From Ornithodoros turicata (lineage: Eukaryota > Arthropoda > Arachnida > Ixodida > Argasidae), in contig NC_088201.1 of NCBI RefSeq assembly GCF_037126465.1, positions 24,784,550-24,848,549 on the forward strand: a stretch of DNA of 64,000 nucleotides, written 5' to 3'. Positions within the stretch are counted from its first letter, which is position 1. Each line of letters starts with the position of its first letter. Under the pieces are notes generated by a model. That model was not told where the DNA came from. It saw nothing but the letters and a program-made list of their open reading frames with translations, and made no database searches. A program made the position numbers and the translations under genes. Below are positions 35,201 to 50,200 of this stretch, one piece after another.

Positions 35201-38200
35201 CCACATTTGCCTTGTACTGCTAACATGGAATTTAAAAAGAATCTGGATCATGTTTTTCATCACTTCTAATAACAGACATATCTAGGCTGTAGATGTGCCT
35301 TAGCTATCACAGCAGGTATCTTCTGCTACACAGCATGAAGTACCTTCCTGCTGCAACAAGTTGCACACTAACGTGCTTAATCTTTTGTTTTTTTTTTCAG
35401 TCTGGTAACATGAAATCGCTATTGGCAGTGGCAGGCAACATTGCCATGGACCCTGATGTACGAGCTTCTTGTCTTCGCCAGGTTTCACTCTTAGTAGAAG
35501 GTAATATTTCCTGCACAATGTCCAATTTCAGATACTGCATAGTGCAACATTGCATACCTGGTCTGTACAAGGGAGGTTCAGATATCAACAGGAACCTTTG
35601 GTTCGTCTCCTGCTTTTATGAATATTTGTTGTGCATTGCATGGCCACTTGCAAACTGTAATCATTTGTGCCTTGCTCTTTACCACCTCATACTTACTCAT
35701 GGTTGTGATGGATGTGTGTCATGTGCCAAGCAATGTTGTGCGTCAAATCATTATTAAATCTCTTATTATTATTTTTAAAGACCATTTTAAGCTCACAGCC
35801 AGTTGCCTCTGTCATAATTTCATTCATAGGGATAATATATAAGTACGGTCTGACTTTTTCGGGTTAAATGCCTTTCCTGGATTCGGTGGGGCGAGCGGGT
35901 ACTACTGATACATTCGTACATTGTTATTATTTTTTATGTCTGTCCAGCAAGCTGTCCACAGTCAATGTGTGTGTATTAGTCAAACGTGCACACATTCCGA
36001 TTTATAGTGACATCGTTACATGTTGTTACTGGGGGTGTTCGCGTATTCGAGTTCTCGAATTCGAATCAAATATCAACCACTCGAAGTACTTGAATCTCGA
36101 ATCGAATATCCAACATTCGGTTTTCTGTATATTCGACTATTTCCCGAATATGAAAGACACCGCCCCGAAAATGGGCTTCACCTGATGCTTCCCTGCATCA
36201 GGTGAAGCCTGCTTTACAAAATTGCCAGTGCTGCAGGACCAACACAGGCGTCCCTCCCACGTGCACTTTAGCGGTGCTGGCGGGCGATTTTAATTTCATG
36301 TCTGGGAGGTTGCCTTTAAAAAATTAAGACTTAATTAAATAATGCCTGCAGCCCAAGAACAAAAAGGGTGTCTTAAAGGGTAGTCTACCTTTCATCAGGT
36401 GTGAAGAGCACCCCTGAAGAAATGTAGACTACTACATGAAAGCTTGTGTATAATAAAGAATGCTTCACTGTTGAATTTCCTGCAGACAGTTAACGCCAGA
36501 AGAATTACTGTAAAGCCATAGGCTACAAATTGCAAACTTTTAATGCAAAAGGCTCGTACTGTGAAATTTGCACGAATATGCGATATTCAACTTGGTATTC
36601 AGCATTTTCCCCCCATTCTATTCAATATTTGATTCAGCTTCAAATATTCGAATTTGCACACCCCTAGTTGTTACATCAAACGTGCTTTGCATAGCATACT
36701 GTTGCACTAAAATATTATTTACATCAGACATGCGTTCAGATTGCCACCAAATAATCCAAGTAATACGTGACACAACGAGATATGCGTTAGAATTCGGGGA
36801 GAAATCTGGTTGAACCCGAATTAGTCCCAAACTGTTTAGAGAGGGAATAATCGGGCAGAATCGGGTTTAACCCGGAAAAGTCAGACCCTAAATATAAGCC
36901 TCAAAGAGAGTTATTTATAACTTGGATGTTTTGGATCGGTGATTAATTATATGGGGTGTTTCACCTAACGTGATGAAAAATCATATTAAAAAATTATTGT
37001 CTGAACATTATTGGTTCAACACTATTTATCTTGGGGGGAGATTTTGCCATGAGTTCTGTGCACTTTTGTCAAATTTAATTTGCAAGAAATTGAATTTTCC
37101 CAATTTAACTCCGAAACTTGCCCAGTCAACCTCACTTTTTTTTTTTTTTACAGAAACAGAAAGGGCATGCCCGATTTACGCCATTCTACTGCAAAATACA
37201 TTCACTACTACAATGGTAATAGCATGTAAAAAATTGTGAAAACCATTGTTTTGAGGCGCGCAAATTGCCGGCTGTGCTCAGATCTCTGAAAGAAGCGATT
37301 CGAGGAGGCCATGTACAGCACTGTGCACTCTTAACAGTAACACGACCTCCGTTCAATCGGTGGCCCCAGTAGAAAGTGTGCAAGGGTTCCTGACAAGGCG
37401 AGTTGCAAACATGAAGGTCAGGTTTTGACTTGCATGTTTACTACTCGCATTGTGGTGAACCCTTGCGCACTTTCTACTGGGGCCACCGATTGTACGGAGA
37501 TCGTGTTACTGTTAGGAGTGCACAGTGCTGTACCTGCCTTTTCACTTTTCCTTTTCCAAGCCTCTGCTGATACATAATGACAGCATGGTTGCAATGCAAA
37601 GTTATCTGAAATAAGAGTGAGAAGGAAACAGGAAGGGGCGGGCGACTGTTCTCCTTCCACCGCATCTTGCATTAACATGACGGAGAACTGAGCTCTACCG
37701 ACAATTTGGGCGTCTCTAAACGACTGTTTTGACATTTTTAATTTTTTTTCAGCTATACCAAAGTAGTGGGGATTGTATTTTGTTCTACAATGGAGTAAAT
37801 CAGGCATGCGCTTTCTGTTTCTGTAAAAAAAAAACGTGGGTTGACTTGGCAAACTTCGGAGTTCAATTGGGAAAATTCAATTTCTAGCAAATTAAATTCG
37901 ATAAAACTGTCCAGAAGTAATGACAAAATCTCCCCTGAGATAAATAGCGTTGAGTCCATGATATTCAGACAAGTAGATTTTTTTATCAGATTTTTTATCC
38001 CATTAGGTGAAACACCCTTTATGTGGGGTCATTAAAACATTGATCACCACTTGACTGGCTACATATCTTGCACATGTTAGATCTGCCATATGCTTGGAGG
38101 GCTGAGCTTACTGGACCTGCTTTATTTCAGACAGAGGTGTGCATGCCCACTTTCAGGATAATGGCGGTGACGATATTGTAAGGAAAATACTGGTTGACTT

Positions 38201-41200
38201 TTCTGAGAAAACTGACGTAAGTCGGTCCTTTCTGCTTCATGTTTATAGAGAAATAGGAAACATACATGTGGTGCAGTGTACTTATCGTGTCGCTTAATTA
38301 TTGTCACGACTAATTTATGTTTTCATACTTTCATGAAGGGTTCTGTGATATCCTTGGAAATGGTTATGGATGCTCTAAGAATCTTAAGGACTAGACTACT
38401 ACTTAGTTATGAATTCAGGAATTGGCTAAGTGGGAATGAATCCTACTGCTTCACCATTCTGCGGTGTAAGAACATGCTGTGCATCTCCCTGCATTTGCTG
38501 GTTTCCAGCTGTATTATGGTTGTGACTGAAGGTTCATCAGTGCTGACGGTCTGTCATTGATTTCATTGCAGGTTTCGTACTGCAAAGTGTTTCAAGGGGT
38601 GTTGCCCTGTTTCCAGTGATATTTGCTGCCATAGCATTTCACCATTTCATCAATGTTAAGTATGTGCAGACATTGTCCTTCCATATTGTGTCTCCAGTTT
38701 ATTATAATATGATTGCATCAGTTGTCTACTTTTCATTCATTCATTAGATACATGTTTCACTGTTACAGACTATTGATAGGGTATGAGGTTTTCGGAAAAT
38801 ATTTTTTGCCAAATTCGGGGGGTAAAAATTGGGTGGAAGACATCAGCATCCAATTCGGGTGAATTCGGGTGTAAAACTTCTGGTATTATATGATACCGGT
38901 AAAAATCGGGTTTATCAGGCTTGCTATACATATCACTAATGTAAAAAGAAAACAGGGTTTAAACTAAGTAATAACACTGTCTGTGACAAAATGAGGACTG
39001 TGTTAAAAGGTCTATGGCAGTTGAAACCTGCATTGAGTGGAATGGTAATTCAAATCTGCATGGTGATGCAAACCTGCACATGGATTAAAGTACTACTTCG
39101 CTTAACGTGACGCTATTACAAGTCTTCACGTGAGAAGCGCTTTCGTTTCCGCGTCGAAGTTGGAGAAATGAGCGTCGGAATTCACGTTCGGCGATTCATC
39201 GGCAGTTCTGCTTACTTTGGCTCCTGACCCCTTTCTTTTCAAAACTATCTGAGTTGCTACTAAGTTACTTGGCGCTGGGCGTTGTTTCGGCCGCGGGGCG
39301 GTACTGCCATCCCGAACGGGCTTGGCACACGCGGAACTGCCAGAAGCCGCGCGTGCAGCAGCGTTTTTCCGACGATCTCTCGACACACGTGCTCTCGGCG
39401 TGCGTGTGACCTCAGAAAACCAATTTTTTTGTCGCGCGCGGAGATTTTATGTAGGAATGTGCCGACTAACTGATATTCGCGCACGTACGTGGCGCGCGTC
39501 GTTCGCTCTCTCCGCGTCCCATGCGTTTCGGGTAGTCGTCCACGGGCGTTTCTTCGTCGCGCGTAGAAGGCCACGGCGTACACGCGACGTTTTGACGCTG
39601 GGGAAAGTGCGTCCCGTGCGTTTCGCCCTCACGGCTGCGGTGTCATCTCCTTCTGTCGGTCCGTCTTTGCACATTATGGTCGTAGTTGCGGCTACGCCAA
39701 AAAAACACGAATCATCATCATCATCCTTCTGTTGGTGATCCCCATAGGCGCCGACTGCGGGGGGGCTTGGGGGCCAGAGCCCCCCACCCCCAGAACTTAC
39801 CCTGGGGGGGAGGGGGGCTAGGCCCCCTCCGGGAAGTCTACCCAGCTGACACTCAAGATGAAAGTTTCTAGGGATATCCTGAGAATCGCGTGCTTCATGC
39901 GAGTGGTCATGAAAATCCTGTAGTAAAAATTTGCCTCACGACGTCGCAACACGGAATTCCCCACACCTTGCCTGACCTCTCTGAATGAAAGGGGGGGGGG
40001 GGCGTTGTGCCCCGGCCCCCACCGGCAGATTGAAAACTCTCCCTCCCTCTCTTCCACTACCGCAGTTGTGCGCCGTGGTTCCGCGCAGCGTGACAAAAAA
40101 AACTCGGTTTGGATAGAAATCGGGTTTTACCCGAATCACTAAATGTGCGATTTGGGGTAGATCGGGTAAAACCGGAAAACCTCAGACCCTAACTATTGAA
40201 CCTTTCTGTAGCATTGTCTGTAATGTTCCCACTTTCATTCATTGTAGGCCAAATGTAATTCAATCAATATCAGTGAGGAAAAGAAAAGAGTCCTTGCGCT
40301 TAACTGTGCATTGTACTATGCACATAATTTATTTTATACTTGAAACACTTTTCTTTTTTTAACACCCCGTATGTGGAGTCTTGCGCAGGTCGGAATTATC
40401 TGACCTGCATCCGACCCGACCCGTACCCGTTGAAATCCGCACCCGTTGAAATCCGCACCCAACCCGCAACACAACCCGCAACCCACGTCCCGTAACCCAC
40501 GTCCCGTTATAAAATGAGACCCGCATCCTCCCGCAACCCGCATATTTTTTTTTCCAAAAGCTCACCCGCACCCGAGCCAGCCCTAGCTTGGCTAACATCT
40601 CTATATACCCATAAAGAAGAAGAAGAACGTTGACGCGTAAACTGAGAGGACTCCCTCATCTATGCACAGGGTTCTTTGTTTTCGGGATTTATGATTTTTC
40701 AAATTCGGGAAGGAAAAATTGGGTGCTATGTATTTACACATGAGAATTCGGGGATAATTCGGGCGCTATGATCTCTGTTTCATATGTCACCAAGGAATTT
40801 TTGGGTGAAACGAAAGGCATATGAAACAAGCCACTGCTGTGACACTAGGACGAGAAACCATAATCTTTATATTTCCGCTCGAAAACTGTGGCAGTGAATG
40901 ACCGCAGTATTCAAACACTTGCCTGAGCACCACAAAAGCTCGTCTTTGACTCCTGCAGGAGGGGATCGTAAAAGGAGGACAAATAGGTTGTCACAAATAG
41001 CTCTCTTTGCTGATATTATGATTCACTTCTCCGACTGTTTACCAAGAACGACAAGTTGAAGGACCACAAGGATTTCGGGTAGATATCTGGTTTTACCCGA
41101 ATTTTTGGAAACTTGTTCGGGGGGGAAACTGTCGTGAAAGATCGGGTTTAACCTGAAAACGAAGAACCCTATCTATGCCTGATGATTAGATGTGTCTGTG

Positions 41201-44200
41201 TGTATGGTTTCCTGTACGACACCAGCACAGGGGGGAAAGAAGGTGCAAATGCCTGTTGGTTTGTGGCTTGAGGCATGATGATACCGCCATGATGACCCGC
41301 CACCCGCAACAATGTGCAGGTCACCCATGGGTCACGCGGGTCATGCAGGACTTTACCCATATGTCATGAGGGGAATTTCGCTTCTAGAGGTTATGCGAAT
41401 AATAACATATAGCTAAGGCCCTCTGTTTTCTGCTGCGCCAAATTCAAAATTCCGCGGCACTGACTTATAAATTACGCGATTTTCCGCGGCGAGCAGTCAA
41501 CAGCTGCATGAAATGGGAGGCACTTCATTTTCTTGGATAATGTGGGAACAAAAAATATGTTATAAAATTACAGATTCAAAGCACTGTTGTGGCTCAGCAT
41601 TACATATATGATATATTGTGTTCTCATCTGATGCGGTCTGTCGCCTGAAATCAGTTTATACCTGCTGAAAGATCTTTCAGCATCTACAGAGTTCATAGGA
41701 ACTTTATAGGAAGGAGTTTACAATACATGCCATGGGGAAGTTACATTTTTAGGACACCCCTTTTTGTTCTTGGGCTGTAGCCATTATTTAAAAGTCTTAA
41801 CTTCTTGAAGGCAACCTCCCAGATATCAAATCGAAATCCCCCACTGCTACCGCTAAACTGCATACGTGAGGGACGCCGCCCCTTCCTCAGGTGAAGTATA
41901 CACAATAAACTTGGGCTAATGTTATTCTAAGCTAAACTACAATCTGTCTGTTTTGTCCTGCAGCATAAACAATTTCGTAAAGCAGGCTTCAAGTTTGTAG
42001 GGGCGGCTTCACCTCATGCAGGGAAGCGTCAGGTGAAGCCCACTTTCGGGAGGTGTTGTTCGTATTCGGCGAATAGTCAAATTATCCGGAAACCCGAATA
42101 TTGGGTATTTCGATTCGCGAATCGGGTACTTCGAGTGATTGATATTCGATTCGAATTTGAGAACTCTAATATCGACACACCCTTAAAAATAAAAGGATTC
42201 CGTGAAACTCTGCGCCAAACGAAGGATTCCGTCCGCGAAATTTCGCGGAATCACAGAATCGCGGAAAACGAAGGGCCTTAAGCATAGCTCATGTGTGCTC
42301 GTATCTTGACACAGGCTACCACAGTTACTTTGTGGCACTAACACGGAATTTTAAAAATGCACACTTTTTCGCCTCCAATGTGTGAAGAAGTGGCAGCAAT
42401 AGCCTTATCATCTTCACACAATTGGGCACAATGTTTTCACTGTTGTGTTCACCACATACACATAGACAACTGTTTTCACACTTGCTTTATTCAAAGAGCA
42501 GCAACAGACCTTTATGATCAGTATGGGAAGGCAAGGCACTGCAACTCCGTGGGAACGTCTCGCCAAGCTACCATGTTGTAGCTTTTTGTTCTTGTCCCAG
42601 TATTTTTTTTCTGTATTTGGAAAAAAATGCTGAAATAAGGGATACTATAATGTTCTTGCCGAGACTAGGTCGATGCAAAGTACCTTTGCGAGTGGTGGGT
42701 GTGTTCAGCGGCAAGTGGCAGATACGCTGCATTCTACTCTTGCTCGTCATATGGCTTGTGCACTTTGCGTGGCCGCCTCATTGTCAGGAGTCTGGTACTG
42801 TGGCAACAAGCGCGCAGCTTACGGTTTATTTCCCTCTCCCTGTGCTGTGATTGACTACTGCACCGGCCGCTGACGGTGCTGCAGGTGGTGTGATGCCATG
42901 TGTGTGATGTCATTGGTGGCATCCACTGTACAATGTGATGTGACATCATTTTGTTTCTGCTACGCTCACCATAATCACCAACACCACGAAACCTTCATGT
43001 TACAGCTGCTGTAAAAAAAAAATGCTCTTGTGCTGGCACAGTTCATTCACGTTCATATGTAAATGAACTTACGAATGAACATATGGGCATTCATATGTGA
43101 GAGAGGGAAATCAAATGTATAAAATGACGTTTTGGAGGTGATCGCCCCGCCCCACCCCACCCCACGACCCCACCCCCTGGATCCGCCGCTGATGTATTCA
43201 GAAAACCTACCTACTGCTTGAATGGTGAATTCACATGCATTTGTAGAGGACGGTGGTCTTCCTCTACATGAGCCCCGACCGGCGATGATGGTATGCCACG
43301 GAGAGGCGATGACGGTGGCCTATCTCCATGGCCGCGCCGGTGGAACTGAAGCCGGTGCTCCATGCGCGTGGCCATCGTTGTCGTCGTTGTCGTCGTCCGC
43401 TACACATTGCTCTTTTGTCATAGGTGTGGGGGAGTGCTCTACTGAGGTCAAGTTGGAAAGGGTTTGTTGAAGCAGTGGGCTTACTATCATAATTATGACC
43501 GTACCAACACTATAGTGTGCTGGCGAAAATACAATTGCCTCCTTTTAATTGTGTTTATGTACTTTAATGCTTGTAATTCATTTGTTAACCTACAATATTC
43601 TATAGTATGTAATAACCATAGTGAAAACCATTCATTCTTTTGCTTTGTAGCATAATGGAAGACAAATACGAAATTTGCCTTCTTGGCGTCTTCCTTGAAA
43701 GGTATGCAATATATTAAGAGTCCCTTCGAATTTTCATGTGTAAGGGATGTGCATGATAGGTAGATTTGACCAGTACTACCAGTTCTCATCATGTTGTTGC
43801 ACTCACGTTTCTTTTTCTCTATTACATCCCTTCAGGCTTCATTTTCCATTTGTAGTATCTTCATGGGATCCACATAGCGAAGTGAACAGTATGGTTTCTC
43901 CTGAGGTTTTGGCCCTTAATACTGCGGCTTTGTCCAAGCAGTTTCTCCTCCTATGGCATCTGGAGCAGTATGGTGGAGAACGCGGTTTGATTGAAGCACT
44001 GCAAGATGATGTTATACTACGGTATGCCTTCAGTTGTTTGTTTCGTGTATTGAGATTATTCAGTCAGGAAACACGCTCAGCAGAATTTGAAGCTGGGACT
44101 ACGTCATAGCTGCTAGTACAGTGGAAACCGTTTGCATGAAGTGATGACATATGCACTGGAGTACCACGTACGGTGCATTTTGTTACAGGACTTTGTGTGC

Positions 44201-47200
44201 CAGTATTGAGTTCAATGTATTTATGTCACGCATATAGTCTGCTTGACTTCCTGGACTTGCAGTGAACCTCAGAGCCCACCAGCTTTCTCAGTACTTTTCT
44301 TTTAAAAGCAGTTTAGCTTTCTATTGCCATTGCACTTAGTTCAGGTGCATAATCTTACCATTTCAAAAAATGCTCTTGTGCTGGAATGCATTTCAAATCC
44401 ATTTCAAATGCAGAATGAGTAGCATTGTTCATACATCATTTGTCGCTTATTTCCCTAATGTAAGGCATACCTGCAGAATAGCGGCGTCATCAGAGAACTA
44501 CCCAGACCCATTTCTACTTATTTCTCTGGATTGAGCTCTGTGTTTGAAATTATTTTTTGTATGTGTGTGCATTGATTTACTTGCTTTTAGGGAGGGCCCA
44601 CATTTCAGTGTGCTAAAAGAAGAGGTCGACCCTATAATGGCCACATGTCCACAGTTATGTGCTGCAAACCTCCTAGCCAGGTTGTGCAATGCAACAGCTC
44701 ATACAGAGGCTTTAAACGCTATATGCCACCTTTGCATTCTCATACAAGCACCTCCATCGCAGCTGCCTGATGATGTATGGGAGATGAATTCCTGGAAAGC
44801 AGCGCTTAACAGGTGTGTAAATTAAAGTATAATTAGTGTCTTGGGTTTTGGGGTCAAACCTGGCACTCCCGATTTGCATCATCGGCACGGTAAAAACTGA
44901 AACCTCCCCAAAACTACTAACTTTGCAAGGTGCCAGTTCCGCCACCAATACGGGCAGCGGAGAACGCCAAGCACTGCACATTCAGCATGGCCGTTCCCCA
45001 TCTCTCGTTTGTCTTAAATGCGAGAAGTGCTGTTTTTTTTTTTATTTACCACCAAAAAATATGCTTTTCCACTTGATATCGCCCGATTTGGCTCTGTTTT
45101 ACGGCTACTGAAATACTACAACCAGATTTTCAAAAACCATAAAACACAAAAACACAAGGCCCTAAGTATAATGGGCAGTCGCTGGTGGGAGCCAGTACTT
45201 CATGATACCAAGCATACTGAAATTCAACAGAAATCAAAATTAAATCCCAGCTTGGGAGTGTACTGGAGATATCCGGGCATAGCATAAAAATTTTGACACA
45301 TTTGTTGGCCACCTTTTTGTGTTCTGAGCGTAAACTCTTTTTCTTGTTTTGAGGTTCCTGGTATTAGTTCCATCTAGCTCAGAGGATGCAGAATTGCTAA
45401 GCAACGTGTTCTCATTGCTGGAGGTTGTCCTGCTTACTGGTGATGTTCCTCCTAAAATGCTCGAGTGGATGTGGCACACGGTACTGTTACAGCATGGTCC
45501 TTGCCAGCATATTATTTTGAACTTGCAGCACTTTATGAATCCAGGAGGTCTGCATCACAGTTTCAGGTAAATATGCGTATGTTGCATGCATAGCATTCTT
45601 TGTCATTGTACGTGCTACTGGTAGAACTGAGCCTGAGGTCGTGGAGATTCTGTGGTCTGTGCCGTTGGCTTTGCACAGTTCGAAATGATTTTTTGTGGCC
45701 TTTTTTTTTTCGAGGGGTAAAGGGAAGCAAGCAGGGTTGAGACAATGAGTGATAGCACAGCCTCCCTATATTTATCAGTATAGGGAAATAGACATTGGCT
45801 TGCCCACTCACCTTTGTCCGACTTGAATTAGATGTATTGCATTTGATCGCAGTGCCATGAAATGCATATATTGTTATTCTGTATTGGGTCCGGTAGTTGG
45901 CGGTTTCAGTTTGATTGTGCCCTGTATTGTATGTACCATATTAGCTGTGTTGTGTGTATTAGCTCTTACCAGTGATGTTGCAGAAATATAGTGGCACCTC
46001 ATCAGTTAAAAAAATCCCAGTTTAATTGTTTTGCTGTGGCCTCTTTAATGCCCTGAATTTTGCTTCGAGTTAATTAGGTTTGGTGGTCATTTTGACTCCA
46101 CCTTGGAAACTGATTTCAGGTTGTTGGCAGAAACACTGCTCAAATTTCTGGAATCTCTGCTTGCAAGGAGTGAATCAAGGTATGTAGCAAGGTATTGTGG
46201 TAGATAGTTCTTTGTTTTGAAAATATTGTGTCATGTTCTTACAGGTTGCCTGAAGATCTAGAATCCCTAGTTCTAGGCCTCGGAGCTGCCCTCAGTGTTG
46301 GAGAAATATCACAACCTTGCAACTTGCTACTTCTGCATAATATTCTGTCCTGCTTGCATCATGCATTGGCTGGGTAAGTAACAGATTGCTGACCTCAGAA
46401 ATTAAGCAGAGCAAGTACACGATTGTTTGTTTATAGATCTGCCAGTGCCAAAGCACCAATTAGTTGGGATAGATTGCTCAAGATTCTGTCACCCCTCATT
46501 GAGGTATGGTATATTGCATGAAATTTTAAATTCAGTAATTCAAATTCAAGGAAGTGTAACAGCATGGTGAAACAACTCCGAGGAGTGCTCTGTTGCACAT
46601 TGCAGGTGCATAATGTGGAAATACAGATGTGGTGTATTTGACCCAACTGGTGCATAACTTCTCTTAAAGTGCCACTCCGGAATTGGGAAAACAGCCTTTA
46701 TTTTATTTAGTACATAAAAGGAAGGTGCCTCAAGGATTATATACGCGAAATTTCAATCCTGTTTACGAACGCTGTGCATTTCTGTCAATTTTTGAAGATC
46801 TGCTGAGCCTCCACGAGTTTCGATGATGCAAGGAGCGGGTGATGTAATCATAAACCCACAAATTGCAGTGATGTCATGTTCTGGAGAGGGCACTCGTCTC
46901 CTAGCAATGGCGCCGGCATCCGGGAGGGTCACGTGGTGGAGAAGTAACGTGACGCTGATCGAAAGAGGGGGAAATGGGAGATATGTCTTCTCCCTCCTTT
47001 GTGTTTTCTCCAAGGTCAGAGCGGTTTGCTGATATGTCACGTGGGGCTCCGCTAACGGAGTGCAAAAAGTGAGCCCCCCGGAAGACGCGAAGGGTAGCAG
47101 CGTTGCCAGATGAGAGCCGGGCGCTCTGTCGGAGCCTAACATGACGTCACAGTTCTCAAAAATAAAAATTAATTTACTCTAGCTTTCGCATTACGTAGAG

Positions 47201-50200
47201 CCAAAATATTTTGCAGGAATGTAAAGTGGGACAAGAAGATTTCAGTAACATAACTTTGGTAGGATTCTGAAGACACAAGATTTAGTCCGTTGTGGCACCT
47301 TAAAGGGGTTGTGACACAACTCTCCTACTTCTACCATATTATAAATGTGTGTTTCTGTATTGCATCAGTCTTGCTTTGAAGCAATACGTGTTTCGAAGTT
47401 ACTGTGCACTGAAAATTTGGGACTACGAGAGAGCCTCGATGACTTTTTCCCAACTTGCCATGGCAATATTGAGTATTATAGCATTTGATGCCCCACCATG
47501 GGAAGACATGTTCTTTTTCCATGGTAGCCGTATGTGGATGTGAATTTAATTGAAGTATTTCTCACTGCGACTTTGTGTATCACAAGAAAGCATGTGACAA
47601 CATTTGTGCAGCTTAGGTTCGGGTCCAGGTTGCAGTAGGGGGGGGGGGGCTGTGACACTTCGATAAATGTAGTTCATTACATCATGTATGCATTGTATGT
47701 ACGGCATAGTGTTGAGGGAACGAATTATTTTTCTGGGTGTCGTACTTGGCGGTATCCAAACCCTCAAACACATGCAAGCATCAGGAGGAGCAAGAACTAT
47801 GACTATTTTCCTTGACTCTCGTAAGCATGTGACCTGTCCCTGTGACCTGTCTTAGTTTTTTGAAAATCTGGTGGGGGGGCAAACATCAGATTTTCTTTGA
47901 GGAGCTGTAAACCGGGGAAACTTCGGATTATATCGGGTGGAAAGGAGGTTTCAACTGAAAGCTAAAAAAATCCTTTTGTGCTGGGTGATAAGCTCCAAGA
48001 GAAACTTTCCTCAGATAAGCCGCAGTGGACCGCCAGCGAACTATATTTAACAGATAAGCCACAGATTATACGCGTGAAGATACGTTACTTGAGTGTGTGG
48101 CAAAGGATGTGAACCAGCAGCGTAGCCAGAAAAATTTTTTGGCAGGGGTCCTATGGGAACTTTACATGGGAGAGGAGGATTTCCCCTCGTATCCCTCTCC
48201 CAAATGCACTTCCAAAGGTACAATTTGGATGGGGGGAGGGGGGGTTGAACACCCAGAACCCCCATTCATTCATTGCGAATCGTGCATCGAGCAAGTGCTT
48301 GGTGGCAGTGTTGTATAGTTAGCTCTCTGGCCTGTCTGTACTTTGAGGATAATATTTTGTGCTAAAGGTTGTACTCTTTATCTACTTTGGCGAAGGTGAT
48401 TTTCACTAAGAATCGCAACTCATTTCATTGCTCTTTTAACAGATTGCCACCTTGTTTCACTCTGGTCCAGAAAATAAGTGTGGGGTATATGTGGGCCTTA
48501 AGGTAGCACAACTGGCTGCCTTGTGCTTGCATCAGTTTGCTGATTGCATGTCCACAACTGGTCCTCATCAGGTGTGTTTTAGATAAATATTGTATCACCT
48601 ACAAATCATGCCCTGAGTATAATTCTTGCTTGTGCTTACAGTGGGAGCAATATTGGGTACAGTGTGAACACAAAACTGAAGGTTCAGTTAATATTGGGCT
48701 TACATGGCTTTTACCTCTCTGGACTGATCCTGACCCTCAGGCAAGGCAACTTTATTGAACTCTGTGTATGTTAGAGTGGGAACATTTGAACTTGCTCTGA
48801 ACTTGTCCAATTTCTCTCAAGATTAGAGCTGCTGGTCTTGGCATTGCAGTCAGCTTGACATGCTCAAATTTTGGCCAGAAAGTACTGACTGACCATCTAC
48901 AGCAATTAGTGGGAGGCCTATGGGGAGTAGCACTGAGCTTCCTAAGTGACCACGAGGAAGCTAGCATTGTAAGGGAACAGGCAAGTGACTTCTTTGTGTT
49001 AGCTCAACTTGCAATCTCAATTTTTTTGTAACTCTACCAGAATTTTTTTAGATTTGTCTCTACCACATTTGTGTTGGAGATAGTGAGAGAGAGGCTGTGA
49101 AGCTCTATGCTGTGTACCATATAGTAACAGTTGTAATATATCTTTGCAAAGACCCTACCTGTTTAAGCTGACTAAAAGTTAGGATATACAAGAACCCCTC
49201 CACATTGCTGTAGGGGTTGTTTGCATATTATATTATTAATATGTCTTCATAGGGGCCAGGGCAGAGCGTGACAGAAAAGCAAATTATATCAATCTTGAAA
49301 AAAATGCATACCATCAGGCATTTTTGCTTAGCAACTATACTAGGGTACTGATAGTATCCTTCATAATACATTAGTCATTAATTTGTTTGATAGTTTAGCA
49401 GTTCTGCACCTTTGGTTTGTGGAGTGTGTGAGTGCATCACGTGTAATATGTACTAATTGCTGGCATTCTTACTATTGTTGGCACCATTGGTTGCACAAAT
49501 TTCTGGATTGGGCCTTGGAGCTAAGGTTAGTTAAAATATTTCAGGCTGCTCTTCTATTGTGCAATCTGACATCAAAACTCGCACCTGATGTTGAACCCTG
49601 GCAGGGCCCAGTTGTGAGAAATATAGACAATGAGGTAAGGGCCTGAAACACAATAGAAATGCTGTCTGGGTTTCTGATTGTGGGTAACTTAGTGATACAA
49701 GAAAAAATTTCATATTTTGATCCACTAGTGAGTTTCTGTAGCTGGGATTAGTGTGCCCTCTCAAATGAGGAAGTATACTAAGTACCATATTAGGTTATGG
49801 CATGTACAACTAAAAATGCATACATAATTTCAAAATGACATGATTATAAGTAGAGCCTCAAGTTTTAGGGTTTAATCCGATTCTTCCCCAAATTTGCACT
49901 TCTAATTGAAGGTTGCTTCTTTAGCGTGAAACCCGATTTTTACCCGCCAAATTGCCCTCACTCAGATGTCTGTAGGAATGCACACTAACTTGTTTGTCAG
50001 CAAATGCAGTTACATCACTGTTTGCACCAAACCAGTACATCGAAATGGGAAAACAAAAACACACTGTCAAGGAGCTCGCAATGAGGGAATCAGAAACATT
50101 ATATTAAAACGGTTAGGAGCAACTAAGGTTTATTCGAACAAGCACTTTCGTGCAAGAGGCTGCACTTCTTCAGGTTACACAAAAGACAACCTGAAGGTAA

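Noticed and set aside
38462..38465. Direct join of the exon at 38339 to the micro-exon at 43651 through cg|gtgtaa
   Set aside because: Phase would fit, but the donor is poor and an open, phase-compatible exon with good sites (38572-38659) lies between them.
39260..39738. Long overlapping open frames on both strands
   Set aside because: Stop codons are rare in GC-rich DNA, so frame length alone is not evidence. Reported as an island, not as a gene.
43222..43470. GC-rich 82-codon plus-strand frame in an RTTN intron
   Set aside because: No domain, no phase-compatible splice sites; contains a cgtcgttgtcgtcgt simple repeat.
46753..47142. 129-codon minus-strand open frame
   Set aside because: Lies inside the TTAAAGTGCCAC-ended element and lacks domains.
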